Below are positions 55,590 through 64,000 of a stretch of DNA of 64,000 nt, one piece after another. Position 1 is the stretch's first letter, and each line of letters opens with the position of its first letter. The stretch comes from Channallabes apus (lineage: Eukaryota; Chordata; Actinopteri; Siluriformes; Clariidae), in NCBI GenBank assembly GCA_030522415.1, contig CM060106.1, positions 24,382,074 to 24,446,073 of the forward strand, written 5' to 3'. A program made the translations under genes and the position numbers. Below the pieces are notes generated by a model that searched no databases, had not been told where the DNA came from, and saw only the letters and a program-made list of their open reading frames with translations.

Positions 55590-56186
55590 AGTAATATATA
55601 TATAGACATGATTATTTTCTTTTCCAAATTTCTATTCTTTTCCCAAGTGAAAGAATAATTAATTTTGACATGTTTTGTTTGTTACAGTGGTTACAAAATT
55701 GGAATGGCGATCTCGCCGCATATACCGCCGTTTAAAGGCAACAGCGGCCAAAATAAATCAGTTGCATTTCAAAGTCATTCGTAAAATGGCCGCCAGGTGG
55801 CGCAAAGTGACATTTTCATTCATCGCAGTAAATACAACAGTGATGGTAATTTCCACAACAAACATGAAAAATCTGAACCAGAGCTATTAATGTGTACTGT
55901 ACAATAATGAGTAAAAAAAAAATTATAGTAGATTTATTAACTGAAATAAATGACCATTTTTTTCAAGAGAATTTTCAAGCCCCACTCATCAAACAAAATT
56001 ATAACGAAATCGGCCAAGTTTACTATTTATTTAAATATAAATTTATAAACCAATAAGATCAAATAACAACAAGTTATTATTATAACAAGCTTACTTCGTC
56101 ACTTATCCAGAGCTTGCTTTATTAACCTTGCCTTATTTAACGTTACTTGGGTGCATCATCTTTAACTGCTTGCTTGGTGTAGCGGT

Positions 56187-56244
56187 TAGAGCACACGGTC
56201 AGTGATACATAAAGCACCGGTTCGAATCCCGAGGGATGATGTTT
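56187..56244 (+). other. tRNA-like module 1 in the left arm
   Basis: GGTGTAGCGGTTAGAGCAC fits a box A/D-arm, and GGTTCGAATCCCG fits a box B/T-arm at tRNA-like spacing. No full cloverleaf with a matched acceptor stem is apparent, so this is a Pol III-promoter-like module and not a tRNA gene. The inverse copy is at about 60889-60946. Confidence 0.6.
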
Positions 56245-56751
56245 TAAATTTTTTTATTTTAATTATAGCAAAATTAAAATAAAAAAAATTGTTGTATTTT
56301 GATTTTGCTTCAGCATACTATAGAAAAAACAGCAAACTCGCACGCAACCAGTTTGTATTCTTTAAATTTAGGGGAGTGACGGCTCGGTCTGCTGCTGCTG
56401 CTGCGTGTGTGTGTGTGTGTCATTATACTGATGAAAAGTGGTGGCCATCTGCAGTACCGGGAGTTTTGATTTACGACAGCTGTTTACGGCAGTGTAGTCC
56501 AGTGCGGGAGATGCATTGTGGGTAATGAGGTCCGGTGTTACATCTGTTACATTTTTGATAACAATAGTTTTTTTACAAACATTTCTAAACCAATAAGATC
56601 AAATGACACCAAGTTTAAAACAGATAAAATACACGTGCAAATAGTATAATTGTATAACAGGCTTACTTCGTTACTTATTTAACGCTTGCTTTCAAAGAAG
56701 TCGAGTGGCTTATTAACGTCACGGAGGTGTGTTGTTTCTTAGTGCCTGGTT

Positions 56752-56809
56752 GGTGTAGTGGTTAGAGCACCTGGTCAGGGATTTACAAAGTGTCGGTTTG
56801 AATCCTGGA
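56752..56809 (+). other. tRNA-like module 2 in the left arm
   Basis: TTGGTGTAGTGGTTAGAGCA and GTCGGTTTGAATCCTGGA resemble module 1 and keep box-like sequences, although box B has changed (GGTTTGAATCC). The inverse copy in the right arm is at about 60308-60366. Confidence 0.55.
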
Positions 56810-56969
56810 TGATGCTGTTTTAAAAAATTGTTCTATTTTAATTTTACTCAGCAAACAAACAGCAAACAAAAAAATTTATTATTCAGAGCACGATATACAA
56901 CCGTAATGAGTCCCGTAACCGGCTTATACAGCTGGCATGTGACCAACGTATTTAACCGTGAGGAGTCCA

Positions 56970-57028
56970 TAAAATCAGTAGCAGCTAATAATTACTAATT
57001 ACTTTAGTTAATGCTGCTACTGATTTTA
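56970..57028. repeat. 16-bp hairpin inside the arm
   Basis: TAAAATCAGTAGCAGC at 56970-56985 is perfectly complementary to 57013-57028, with a 27-base AT-rich loop. A matching hairpin occurs in the right arm at about 60085-60145. Confidence 0.85.
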
Positions 57029-57722
57029 TTCCAGCTTACCTGTTCAGGTTGATTGCGATTCTTTTTAAAATATTGTCTCAGTTTTATATGTTGTTCGTCT
57101 TGATGTTTGTCTTCTTTTCACTTGGCAACACTCAAATGCAAATTATTCACCGTGAATCAGCTGTTCTCACCTATCCATTCAGAGAAACTGAATGAGCTGA
57201 AATGAGCCTTTGTTTCACGACCGCGACACCCCTCTCTCTCACGCACATACAGTACAGAGTAGACCAAATCATTACAGTACATACTTTATCCAACGAACAT
57301 GAAAAATATCCACATAATGATGAGTTAAGAAGCATTGCTTAATTTTCGTTTAGACAGACTGTTTGTATCTGATTATTGGTATTATTAAAGAACAGCAGCA
57401 CAAACAACAACACAAGGGCTTGTGCAGCAAGACACATTTTTATTATTTTGCAAAGAGTTAAATTTGTAACAGTAAAAGGCATCCGAATTTAAATATATAA
57501 ATTACTAGAAACAAATTGAGCACACTATCAGAATAAAAAATAGAACAAATCAAATGTTTTTTACACATACACAAGGAGGATAATGATACCAAGTTTATAT
57601 TAAAATAACAAATATTGTAATATTGTTTTTGTGTTATTATAAATAATGAAATGCAGTAGGCTGTTATGGTCATCATAATTTTCTTTAATAAATAAGAGAA
57701 AACATTGTAACAACCTACATAT

Positions 57723-58219
57723 TTACATCCCAGTAGCACACCCGTTGCGCTCTACCACCATCGGCAAAACCTTCTGAAGATGATCAATATATTTATTGCA
57801 CGAAATTAAGGTCAAGTGGTCTCTCCAGAAAGTCACAATGGCTTGAATAAGCTCATCTTTGTTCCGTGGTTTGGCCTCACGTCTAACGAACTCATTCAGC
57901 GCATGCCAAATCATCTCGATCGGGTTGAGATCAGGAGACCTGCATGTAAGGAATACAGGTTAGAGAAAATTGTCATGTGCACATTTCATAATCCAGTTCA
58001 TCTAATGGAACAGAATGGAATTTAAGAAACATACTCGGCTGGTGTTTTCACCCAGTTGATCCCCGCCTCAGCAATACAATGTCTCGCCGCTGTATGTTTT
58101 GGGTCATTGTCTATTAAAAGAAACGTTTTTAAACACATAGAATATTTAGAAACCCTAAAGCACGTATAATTTTGATAGCAAAAAATTACAAAATATCACA
58201 TGCTTGTTATTTTTTTACC
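57723..58219 (-). pseudogene. Intron-containing Tc1/mariner-type transposase, C-terminal part
   Basis: Three minus-strand exons join in frame. The first ends at 58219 (RHIQQDFKGSHHFLQ, donor AAG|GTAAAA). The second is 58035-58110 (acceptor TTTTAATAG, donor GA|GTATGT) and encodes [20 protein letters not shown]. The third is 57723-57939 (acceptor CATGCAG) and encodes SPDLNPIEMIWHALNEFVRR, ending GCATGM. The introns are 108 and 95 bp. QDNDPKHT and SPDLNPIE are the second and third catalytic regions of the DDE superfamily. The segment with the first aspartate is not seen, and the frame has a stop just upstream of RHIQQ, so the gene is N-terminally lost or decayed. Confidence 0.75.
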
Positions 58220-58878
58220 TTGCAAGAAGTGATGAGATCCTTTAAAGTCTTGTTGAATGTGGCGCCAACGAAGATTTTATTATGCTTTCTATGTGTTCTT
58301 TCAACAAGTAATTTTTTGTAGTGTATATGCAATCTATTGCTTATTCCAGTTTTATTTTATTTCATATATTACCTTCTTCTCTGCTTTTCTTCTTCCTCCT
58401 CCTCCTTTTTTTGGGGATTAAAACACACTGTAAATTGTGTGATTACTAGGGCGATTACAACGACGAATAGATTATCAAGTATGGATTAATGCTTAACAGT
58501 CGCGCACTTACAGTACGTAGTTCTTGAATGTTTAAAAACACAATTTTAATAATTTGAATAACAATCCGGTTTGTGATTACCGATCAGGTAATAGCCCAAT
58601 TAACATTTTTGTATTGTGAAATATTTTTATACTACTGTGTGGTTTTAAAACTTAATTTCCACTTTATACACGTAATTAGTCTCACGCTGTGATCATTCAT
58701 TTATGTGCTTCAACGTTCATTTTAAAAGAATCATACATTGCCATCAGTGGCGGTTTTAGGGTAGGGCGATTTTTTATGCTGCATAAATACTGCATAAATA
58801 TTATTGAGTACAACAAAATCTCTGCACAACACAAGAAAAAGATTTTTTCCACAAATGTAAGACAGTATACAGTTTCAG
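58220..58878. other. Central region between the two element genes
   Basis: AT-rich. On the minus strand at about 58378-58425 a purine-rich stretch could encode a basic KKRRRRKKK-type peptide before a GTAATA donor-like site, possibly an upstream transposase exon. No shared promoter element is identified. Confidence 0.3.
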
Positions 58879-59395
58879 TGCCAGACGAAGTGCGACCCCC
58901 CCCGGTTGTACTGCATACTGTATGGAGCTGGAGAAATGTGGCGGAGAGATTGAGGCGCTCAAGCAGCAGCTGCGTATCTGCAATGCTGAGCTGGAAGCCC
59001 TTCGGAGTGAAAAAGCGGTAAGATGCTTCATGATTATCTATGCATTTTATAAATATTACAAACGCTACATTAAATCGCGAGTGTGAAACTGGGAAAAATT
59101 AGGTTTTCAGTTGTCCAGTTACTGTTACTATTGAGACAATTAATTATTTTTATGAATGATTTTCATGAATTATTAATTATTTTTATCCTAATATCAGGAG
59201 CAGGAGAAGTGTGGCGCTCAAGCAGCAGCTGCGTGCCCGCAACGCTGAGATGGAAGACTTTCGGAGTCAATTGCGAGTCTGCAAAGAGGCACACGCAGGT
59301 GCACTTAGTACACGGTTGAACTGTGCACACACCCCAACCCCAGACTTTCTAACACCGACCAGGAGTACTGCAGAAACGATGTCTCCAGCCACAGC
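58879..59395 (+). pseudogene. Coiled-coil gene with duplicated exons
   Basis: A plus-strand exon from about 58879 (acceptor GTTTCAG) to 59017 (donor GCG|GTAAGA) encodes MELEKCGGEIEALKQQLRIC followed by NAELEALRSEKA, a heptad-patterned helix. A second exon from 59198 (acceptor ATATCAG) repeats the theme (EKCG, LKQQLRARNAEMEDFRSQLR). A 14-bp deletion relative to the first copy, at about 59212, shifts the frame, so the direct splice hits a stop. The second exon runs into the right arm at 59396. I do not recognise the family. Confidence 0.5.
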
Positions 59396-60307
59396 TTACA
59401 ATGTTTTCTCTTATTTATTAAAGAAAATTATGATGACCATAACAGCCTACTGCATTTCATTATTTATAATAACACAAAAACAATATTACAATATTTGTTA
59501 TTTTAATATAAACTCGGTATCATTATCCTCCTTGTGTATGTGTAAAAAACATTTGATTTGTTCTATTTTTTATTCTGATAGTGTGCTCAATTTGTTTCTA
59601 GTAATTTATATATTTAAATTCGGATGCCTTTTACTGTTACAAATTTAACTCTTTGCAAAATAATAAAAATGTGTCTTGCTGTACAAGCCCTTGTGTTGTT
59701 GTTTGTGCTGCTGTTCTTTAATAATACCAATAATCAGATACAAACAGTCTGTCTAAACGAAAACTAAGCAATGCTTCTTAACTCATCATTATGTGGATAT
59801 TTTTCATGTTCGTTGGATAAAGTATGTACTGTAATGATTTGGTCTACTCTGTACTGTATGTGCGTGAGAGAGAGGGGTGTCGCGGTCGTGAAACAAAGGC
59901 TCATTTCAGCTCATTCAGTTTCTCTGAATGGATAGGTGAGAACAGCTGATTCACGGTGAATAATTTGCATTTGAGTGTTGTCAATTGAGCCAAGTGAAAA
60001 GAAGACAACCATCAAGACGAACAACATATAAAACTGAGACAATATTTTAAAAAGAATCGCAATCAACCTGAACAGGTAAGCTGGAATAAAATCAGTAGCA
60101 GCATTAACTAAAGTAATTAGTAATTATTAGCTGCTACTGATTTTATGGACTCCTCACGGTTAAATACGTTGGTCACATGCCAGCTGTATAAGCCGGTTAC
60201 GGGACTCATTACGGTTGTATATCGTGCTCTGAATAATAAATTTTTTTGTTTGCTGTTTGTTTGCTGAGTAAAATTAAAATAGAACAATTTTTTAAAACAG
60301 CATCATC

Positions 60308-60366
60308 CAGGATTCAAACCGACACTTTGTAAATCCCTGACCAGGTGCTCTAACCACTACACCAAC
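60308..60366 (-). other. tRNA-like module 2 in the right arm
   Basis: Inverse copy of 56752-56809 with the same box A-like (GTAGTGGTTAGAGCACC) and box B-like (GGTTTGAATCC) sequences. Confidence 0.55.
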
Positions 60367-60888
60367 CAGGCACTAAGAAACAACACACCTCCGTGACGTT
60401 AATAAGCCACTCGACTTCTTTGAAAGCAAGCGTTAAATAAGTAAGGAGGTAAGCCTGTTATACAATTATACTATTTGCACGTGTATTTTATCTGTTTTAA
60501 ACTTGGTGTCATTTGATCTTATTAGTTTAGAAATGTTTGTAAAAAAACTATTGTTATCAAAAATGTAACAGATGTAACACCGGACCTCATTACCCACAAT
60601 GCATCTCCCGCACTGGACTACACTGCCGTAAACAGCTGTCGTAAATCAAAACTCCCGGTACTGCAGATGGCCACCACTTTTCATCAGTATAATGACACAC
60701 ACATACACACACGCAGCAGCAGACCGAGCCGTCACTCCCCTAAATTTAAAGAATACAAACTGGTTGCGTGCGAGTTTGCTGTTTTTCTATAGTATGCTGA
60801 AGCAAAATAAAAATACAACATTTTTTTTTTATTTTAATTTTGCTATAATTAAAATAAAAAAATTTAAAACATCACCCCTCAGGATTCG

Positions 60889-60946
60889 AATCGGCACTTT
60901 ATGTATCACTGACCGTGGGCTCTAACCGCTACACCAAGCGAGCACT
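60889..60946 (-). other. tRNA-like module 1 in the right arm
   Basis: Inverse copy of 56187-56244. Box A is GTAGCGGTTAGAGCCC and box B is GATTCGAATCC, differing from the left copy at several positions. Confidence 0.55.
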
Positions 60947-61438
60947 TAAAGGCGATGCACCCAAGTAACCTTAAATAAGGCAAGGTTAATAAAGCAAGCT
61001 CTGGATAAGTGACGAAGTAAGCCTGTTATAATAATAACTTGGTGTTATTTTTATCTTATTGGTTCAGAAAATTATATTTAAATAAAACCATACACACTTC
61101 TTTTCTAATTACACGTGATAAAATCTAAAGGCTCACTGTGTTAATATTTATTATCTTAATAAGATTTGATTTAATTTGAATTCTACATTTGTACTGTAAT
61201 TATAGTACTGTGATTATGAATTCGATCAACTACAGTGTTTCACTTGATGTTATCGGCTACTACGTGTATTATTTAATGGGACACGTCTCATTAATGAGAC
61301 AGAGAATGTAAGGCATGAGGCGTCAGTCTGTAGTTATATAGCGCCACTCAGTGGTAAAAGCAAGCAAATGCACAGCAAATGCACATGCCGTAATGCGGCG
61401 GCGACGTTAAATACGACGCTCCGATTTTGTAACAACTG

Positions 61439-61581
61439 TATGTGCACAAGTGACAATATTTGTTGACAATATTTTGTGCAATTTACTGTAAAGTGTCGCT
61501 CATCATTTGTTGATGTACAAAGGGTAGGCATAATAAGCAAGGCTTCAGCCTACACCTTTTTCAGTGTTGAACTGAAATAAA

Positions 61582-61611
<30 letters not shown>
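61439..61611 (+). repeat. 3' end of the interrupted LINE with (CTAT)n tail
   Basis: Resumes the LINE 3' UTR after the duplicated TA. It contains GGGTAGGCATAATAAGCAAG and AACTGAAATAAACTATCTAT, ending in about seven CTAT units immediately before the AAACT duplication. Confidence 0.8.
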
Positions 61612-61612
<1 letters not shown>

Positions 61613-62070
61613 AACTCCCATGCCCCCTCCAGGACCCTGCTATGGGTGTAGAGCTGGTCCACTGTTCCGCGACCTGGACGAAAACCACACTGCTCCTCCT
61701 AAATCCGAGGTTCGACTATCCGACGGACCCTCCTTTCCAGGACCCCTGAATAGACTTTCCCGGGGAGGCTGAGGAGTGTGATCCCTCTGTAGTTGGAATA
61801 CACTCTCCGGTCCCCCTTCTTGAAGAGGGGGACCACCACCCCAGTTTGCCAGTCCAGAGGCACTGTCCCCGATGTCCATGCAATGTTGCAGAGACATGTC
61901 AACCATGACAGCCCTACAACATCCAGAGCCTTGAGGAACTCCGGGCGGATCTCATCCACCCCCGGGGCCCCGCCACCACGGATCTTTTTGATCACCTCGG
62001 TGACCTCGGCCCCAGAGATGGAAGAGTCCACCTCTATGTCCCCAGACCCTGCTTCCTCATCGGAAGGCAT
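61612..62070 (-). pseudogene. RTE reverse transcriptase, N-terminal part
   Basis: Reads GGGAPGVDEIRPEFLKALDV, LDWQTGVVVPLFKKGDRRVY, SNYRGITLLSLPGKVYSGVL and then EQCGFRPGRGTVDQLYTHSR near 61640-61690, reaching GAWEF at the AAACT site. The next block (AQPVY...CFVDLEKAFD) lies at 51491 on the far side of the insertion. Frameshifts occur near 61700 and at 62034-62070. Confidence 0.85.
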
Positions 62071-63400
62071 GTTGGTGGAATTAAGGAGGTCTTCGAAGTA
62101 CTCCCCCCAACGTCCCGAGTCGAGGTCAGCAGCGCACCATCCCCACTATACACTGTGTTGACCGTGCACTGCTTTCCCCTCCTGAGACGCCGGATGGTGG
62201 ACCAGAATTTCCTCGAAGCCGTCTGGAAGTCATTCTCCATGGCCTCCCCAAACGCCTCCCACGCCCGGGTTTTTGCCACAGCAACCACCGAAGCTGCATT
62301 CCGCTTGGCCTGCCGGTACCTATCAGCTGCCTCCGGAGTGCCACCAGCCAAAAAGGCCCGGTAAGACTCCTTCTTCAGCTTAATGGCATCCCTCACCGCC
62401 GGTGTCCACCAACGGGTTCTTGGGTTGCCACCGCGACAGGCACCGACCACCTTGCGGCCACAGCTCCGGTCGGCCGCCTCGACAATGGAGGCGCGGAACA
62501 TAGTCCATTCGGACTCAATGTCCCCCACCTCCCCCAGGACGTGGTTGAAGCTCGTCCTGACAGGGGACTCTGCCAGACGTTCCCAGCAGACCCTCACAAT
62601 ACGTTTGGGTCTACCAGGCCTGACCGGCATCCTACCCCGCCAACGAAGCCAACTCACCACCAGGTGGTGATCAGTTGACAGCTCCGCCCCTCTCTTCACC
62701 CGAGTGTCCAAGACATGTGGCCGCAAGTCTGACGATACGACCACAAAGTCGATCATCGAACTGCGGCCTAGGGTGTCCTGGTGCCAGGTGCACATATGGA
62801 CACCCTTATGCCTGAACATGGTGTTCGTTATGGACAATCCGTGACGAGCACAGAAGTCCAATAACAAAACACCGCTCTGGTTCAGATCGGGGGGGCCGTT
62901 CATCCCAATCACGCCCTTCCAGGTCTCACTGTCATTGCCCACGTGAGCATTGAAGTCTCCCAACAGAACGATGGAGTCCCCAGGAGGGACGCTCTCTAGC
63001 GCCCCCTCCAGAGACCCCAAAAAGGGCGGGTACTCCAAACTGCTGTTCGGCGCATAAGCGCAAACAACAGTAAGGATCCGTCCCCCCATCCGAAGGCAGA
63101 GGGAGGCCACCCTCTCGTCCACTGCGGTGAACCCCAATGTACAGGCCCCGAGCCGGGGGCAATAAGTATGCCCACACCTGCTCGTCGCCTCTCACCGGTG
63201 GCAACTCCAGAGTAGAAGAGAGTCCAGCCCCGCTCAAGGAGACTGGTTCCAGAGTCCAAGCTGTGCGTCGAGGTGAGTCCAACTATATCTAGCCGGAACT
63301 TCTCAACCTCACACACTAGCTCAGGCTCCTTCCCCGCCAGAGAGGTGACATTCCACGTCCCTAGAGCCAGCTTCTGCAGCCGAGGATCAGACCGCCAAGG
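62034..63400 (-). pseudogene. RTE endonuclease and linker
   Basis: The N-terminal part is in one frame (about 63160-63380, LALGTWNVTSLAGKEPELVC). A frameshift near 63140 precedes the rest (62034-63137, open 367 codons). That part has [50 protein letters not shown] and [15 protein letters not shown], the APE-type endonuclease motifs. The linker extends to a stop at 62034. Confidence 0.88.
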
Positions 63401-63770
63401 CCCCTGTCCTCTGCCACCGCCCAGCTCACACTGCACCTGACCTCTTTGGCCCCTCCTACAGGTGGTGAGCCCATGGGAAGGGGGACCCACGTTGCCTCTT
63501 CGGGCTGTGCCCAGCCGGGCCCCATGGGTGCAGGCCCGACCACCAGGCGCTTGCCATCGGGCCCCACCTCCTGGCCTGGCTCCAGAGGGAGGCCCCGGTG
63601 ACCCACGTCCGGGCGAGGGAAAATGTTTTCCAATGGTTGTACTCGTCATAAGAGGTCTTTTGAACCACTCTTTGTCTGTTCCCTCACCTAGGACCAGATT
63701 GCCATGGGTGACCCTGCCGGGGCATGAAGCCCCCGACAACATAGCTCCCAGGATCATTGGGACACGCAAA

Positions 63771-63807
63771 CCCCTCCACCACGATAAGGTGGTGGTTCAA
63801 GGAGGGG
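63771..63807 (-). other. 5'-terminal stem-loop of the RTE element
   Basis: At the very 5' end of the element (minus sense), CCCCTCC can pair with GGAGGGG. An inner CCACCAC/GTGGTGG pair with loop CTTATC overlaps it by a few bases. It could fold in the element RNA. Confidence 0.6.
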
Positions 63808-64000
63808 CAGTTATTAGGTTCAGGGGGCAATTACTTTTTCACACAGGGCCATGTAGGTTTGGATTTTTTTTCTCCCTAAATAATAAAACCCCTCATTTAA
63901 AAACTGCATTTTGTGTTTACTTGTGTTATCTTTGACTAATAGTTAAATGTGTTTGATGATCAGAAACATTTTGTGTGACAAACATGCAAAAGAATAAGAA
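63808..64000 (+). mobile_element. Tc1-like transposon, copy A3 (right terminal repeat)
   Basis: Starts with the second copy of CAGTTATTAGGT and continues TCAGGGGGCAATTACTTTTT and CACAGGGCCATGTAGG, the inner DR and right terminal repeat of family A. By comparison with 24216-24443, about 40 bases of the end lie outside the window. Confidence 0.95.

Larger units (their letters stand above)
56026..57710 (+). repeat. Left inverted-repeat arm
   Basis: Pairs with 59396-61085 in inverse orientation. It contains two related subunits that start AACCAATAAGATCAAAT (about 56047 and 56587), each carrying a tRNA-like module. A CTG/GT microsatellite lies at about 56390-56420 and an internal hairpin at 56970-57028. 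It forms the 3' flank of the minus-strand transposase gene. Confidence 0.9.
59396..61085 (-). repeat. Right inverted-repeat arm
   Basis: Inverse copy of 56026-57710, starting TTACAATGTTTTCTC at the inner end. It contains the same two tRNA-like modules in reverse, the hairpin (about 60085-60145) and a poly(A) signal (AATAAA, about 59661) read on the plus strand. It differs from the left arm by scattered substitutions, a shorter CTG/GT tract and small indels. Confidence 0.9.
55685..61438. mobile_element. 5.75-kb Tc1/mariner-type element with very long inverted-repeat arms
   Basis: Ends read CAGTGGTTACAAAATTGGA and, inverted from the right, CAGTTGTTACAAAATCGGA. Both are flanked by TA (55683-55684 and 61439-61440) inside a LINE 3' UTR. 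The outer about 340 bp of the two ends are only distantly similar, but from about 56026 and 61085 inwards the arms are nearly identical inverted repeats of about 1.69 kb (56026-57710 and 59396-61085). The central 1.7 kb holds an intron-containing DDE transposase remnant (minus) and a coiled-coil gene (plus). Arm differences in a CTG/GT microsatellite and scattered bases argue against a simple assembly artefact. Confidence 0.8.
51492..61611 (+). mobile_element. Jockey-superfamily LINE with ORF1 and ORF2, interrupted in its 3' UTR
   Basis: A plus-strand LINE inserted in the RTE element with a 5-bp AAACT duplication. Its start (AAGGAACCAAGATGGCAACC) appears complete, and it ends in a (CTAT)n tail at 61582-61611. 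ORF1 is at 51651-52355 and ORF2 at 52502-55589. A Tc1/mariner-type element (55685-61438) with TA flanks sits in the 3' UTR, which resumes at 61439. Without it the LINE is about 4.4 kb. It has few lesions and is among the youngest LINEs in the window. Confidence 0.85.
61612..63807 (-). mobile_element. RTE-clade LINE, 5' half
   Basis: Starts at the right end (minus sense) with CCCCTCCTTGAACCACCACC next to the duplicated CAGTTATTAGGT, so the 5' end appears complete. It includes a G/C-rich 5' region, endonuclease and RT entry, and stops at the AAACT duplication where the Jockey-type LINE was inserted. Confidence 0.9.

Noticed and set aside
56187..56244. A genuine tRNA gene in the long-TIR element
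   Set aside because: Box-like sequences are present, but I cannot fold a complete acceptor stem, and the module is repeated four times inside arms of a transposon.
55685..61438. Inverted arms as an assembly artefact
   Set aside because: The arms differ at scattered bases, in microsatellite length and in small indels, the outer ends differ further, and TA duplications flank the whole. An artefact would give identical arms.
63771..63807. An HDV-like ribozyme at the RTE 5' end
   Set aside because: Only nested stems are visible. The double pseudoknot and catalytic core needed for the call are not apparent by eye.

Overview
This window is vertebrate DNA, almost certainly from a ray-finned (teleost) fish. 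It is AT-rich and built mostly of fish-type transposable elements: Tc1-like transposons with IR/DR ends, L2/CR1-like, L1 and RTE LINEs, tRNA-derived SINEs, hAT and Harbinger MITEs, and a retrovirus-like provirus. The only host gene I can name is the 5' end of hoga1 (mitochondrial 4-hydroxy-2-oxoglutarate aldolase), as two coding exons on the minus strand at 20917-21451. I cannot name the species.

Layout. 273-2966: 3' LTR plus decayed pol of a Ty3/Gypsy element (minus). 2967-13125: a nested LINE cluster. A minus-strand L1 is split into 3841-4998 and 10922-13125 by a plus-strand CR1/L2-like LINE (5113-9066). That LINE carries a solo retroviral LTR (6979-7398) and a Harbinger3-like MITE (7463-7843), and a Tc1-like element (copy A1, 9223-10832) lies next to it. 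13126-17830: mostly low-complexity DNA without recognisable genes, with a possible host promoter/first exon near 16.3-17.3 kb. 18598-22320: SINEs, a pogo-like fragment, a hAT MITE and hoga1. 22725-25350: a minus-strand L2 LINE interrupted by Tc1 copy A2. 25483-26150: hAT and MITE debris. 26693-35410: a provirus with gag, pro, pol, env and two LTRs, all broken, inserted in another LINE with a 4-bp target duplication. 35780-38375: Tc1, hAT-like, TTAA-flanked and pogo-like pieces. 38990-42060: a near full-length but decayed L2-like LINE (minus). 43095-45661: LINE tails and MITEs.

46262-64000 is a chain of insertions: a Harbinger transposon holds a Tc1-like element (copy A3), which holds a full-length RTE LINE, which holds a Jockey-superfamily LINE, which holds a 5.75-kb Tc1/mariner-type element. 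Most junctions show target-site duplications (TA, a 12-bp CAGTTATTAGGT, AAACT, TA).

The most unusual object is that innermost element (55685-61438). It has TA-flanked CAGT ends and inverted-repeat arms of about 1.7 kb (about 2 kb including diverged outer parts). Each arm holds two tRNA-like modules. Between the arms are two outward-facing gene remnants: the C-terminal part of an intron-containing DDE transposase and a coiled-coil gene with duplicated exons. Both run out into the arms. I do not recognise a named family for it. No gene in the window looks intact apart from the two hoga1 exons and the ORF1 of the LINE at 51492.
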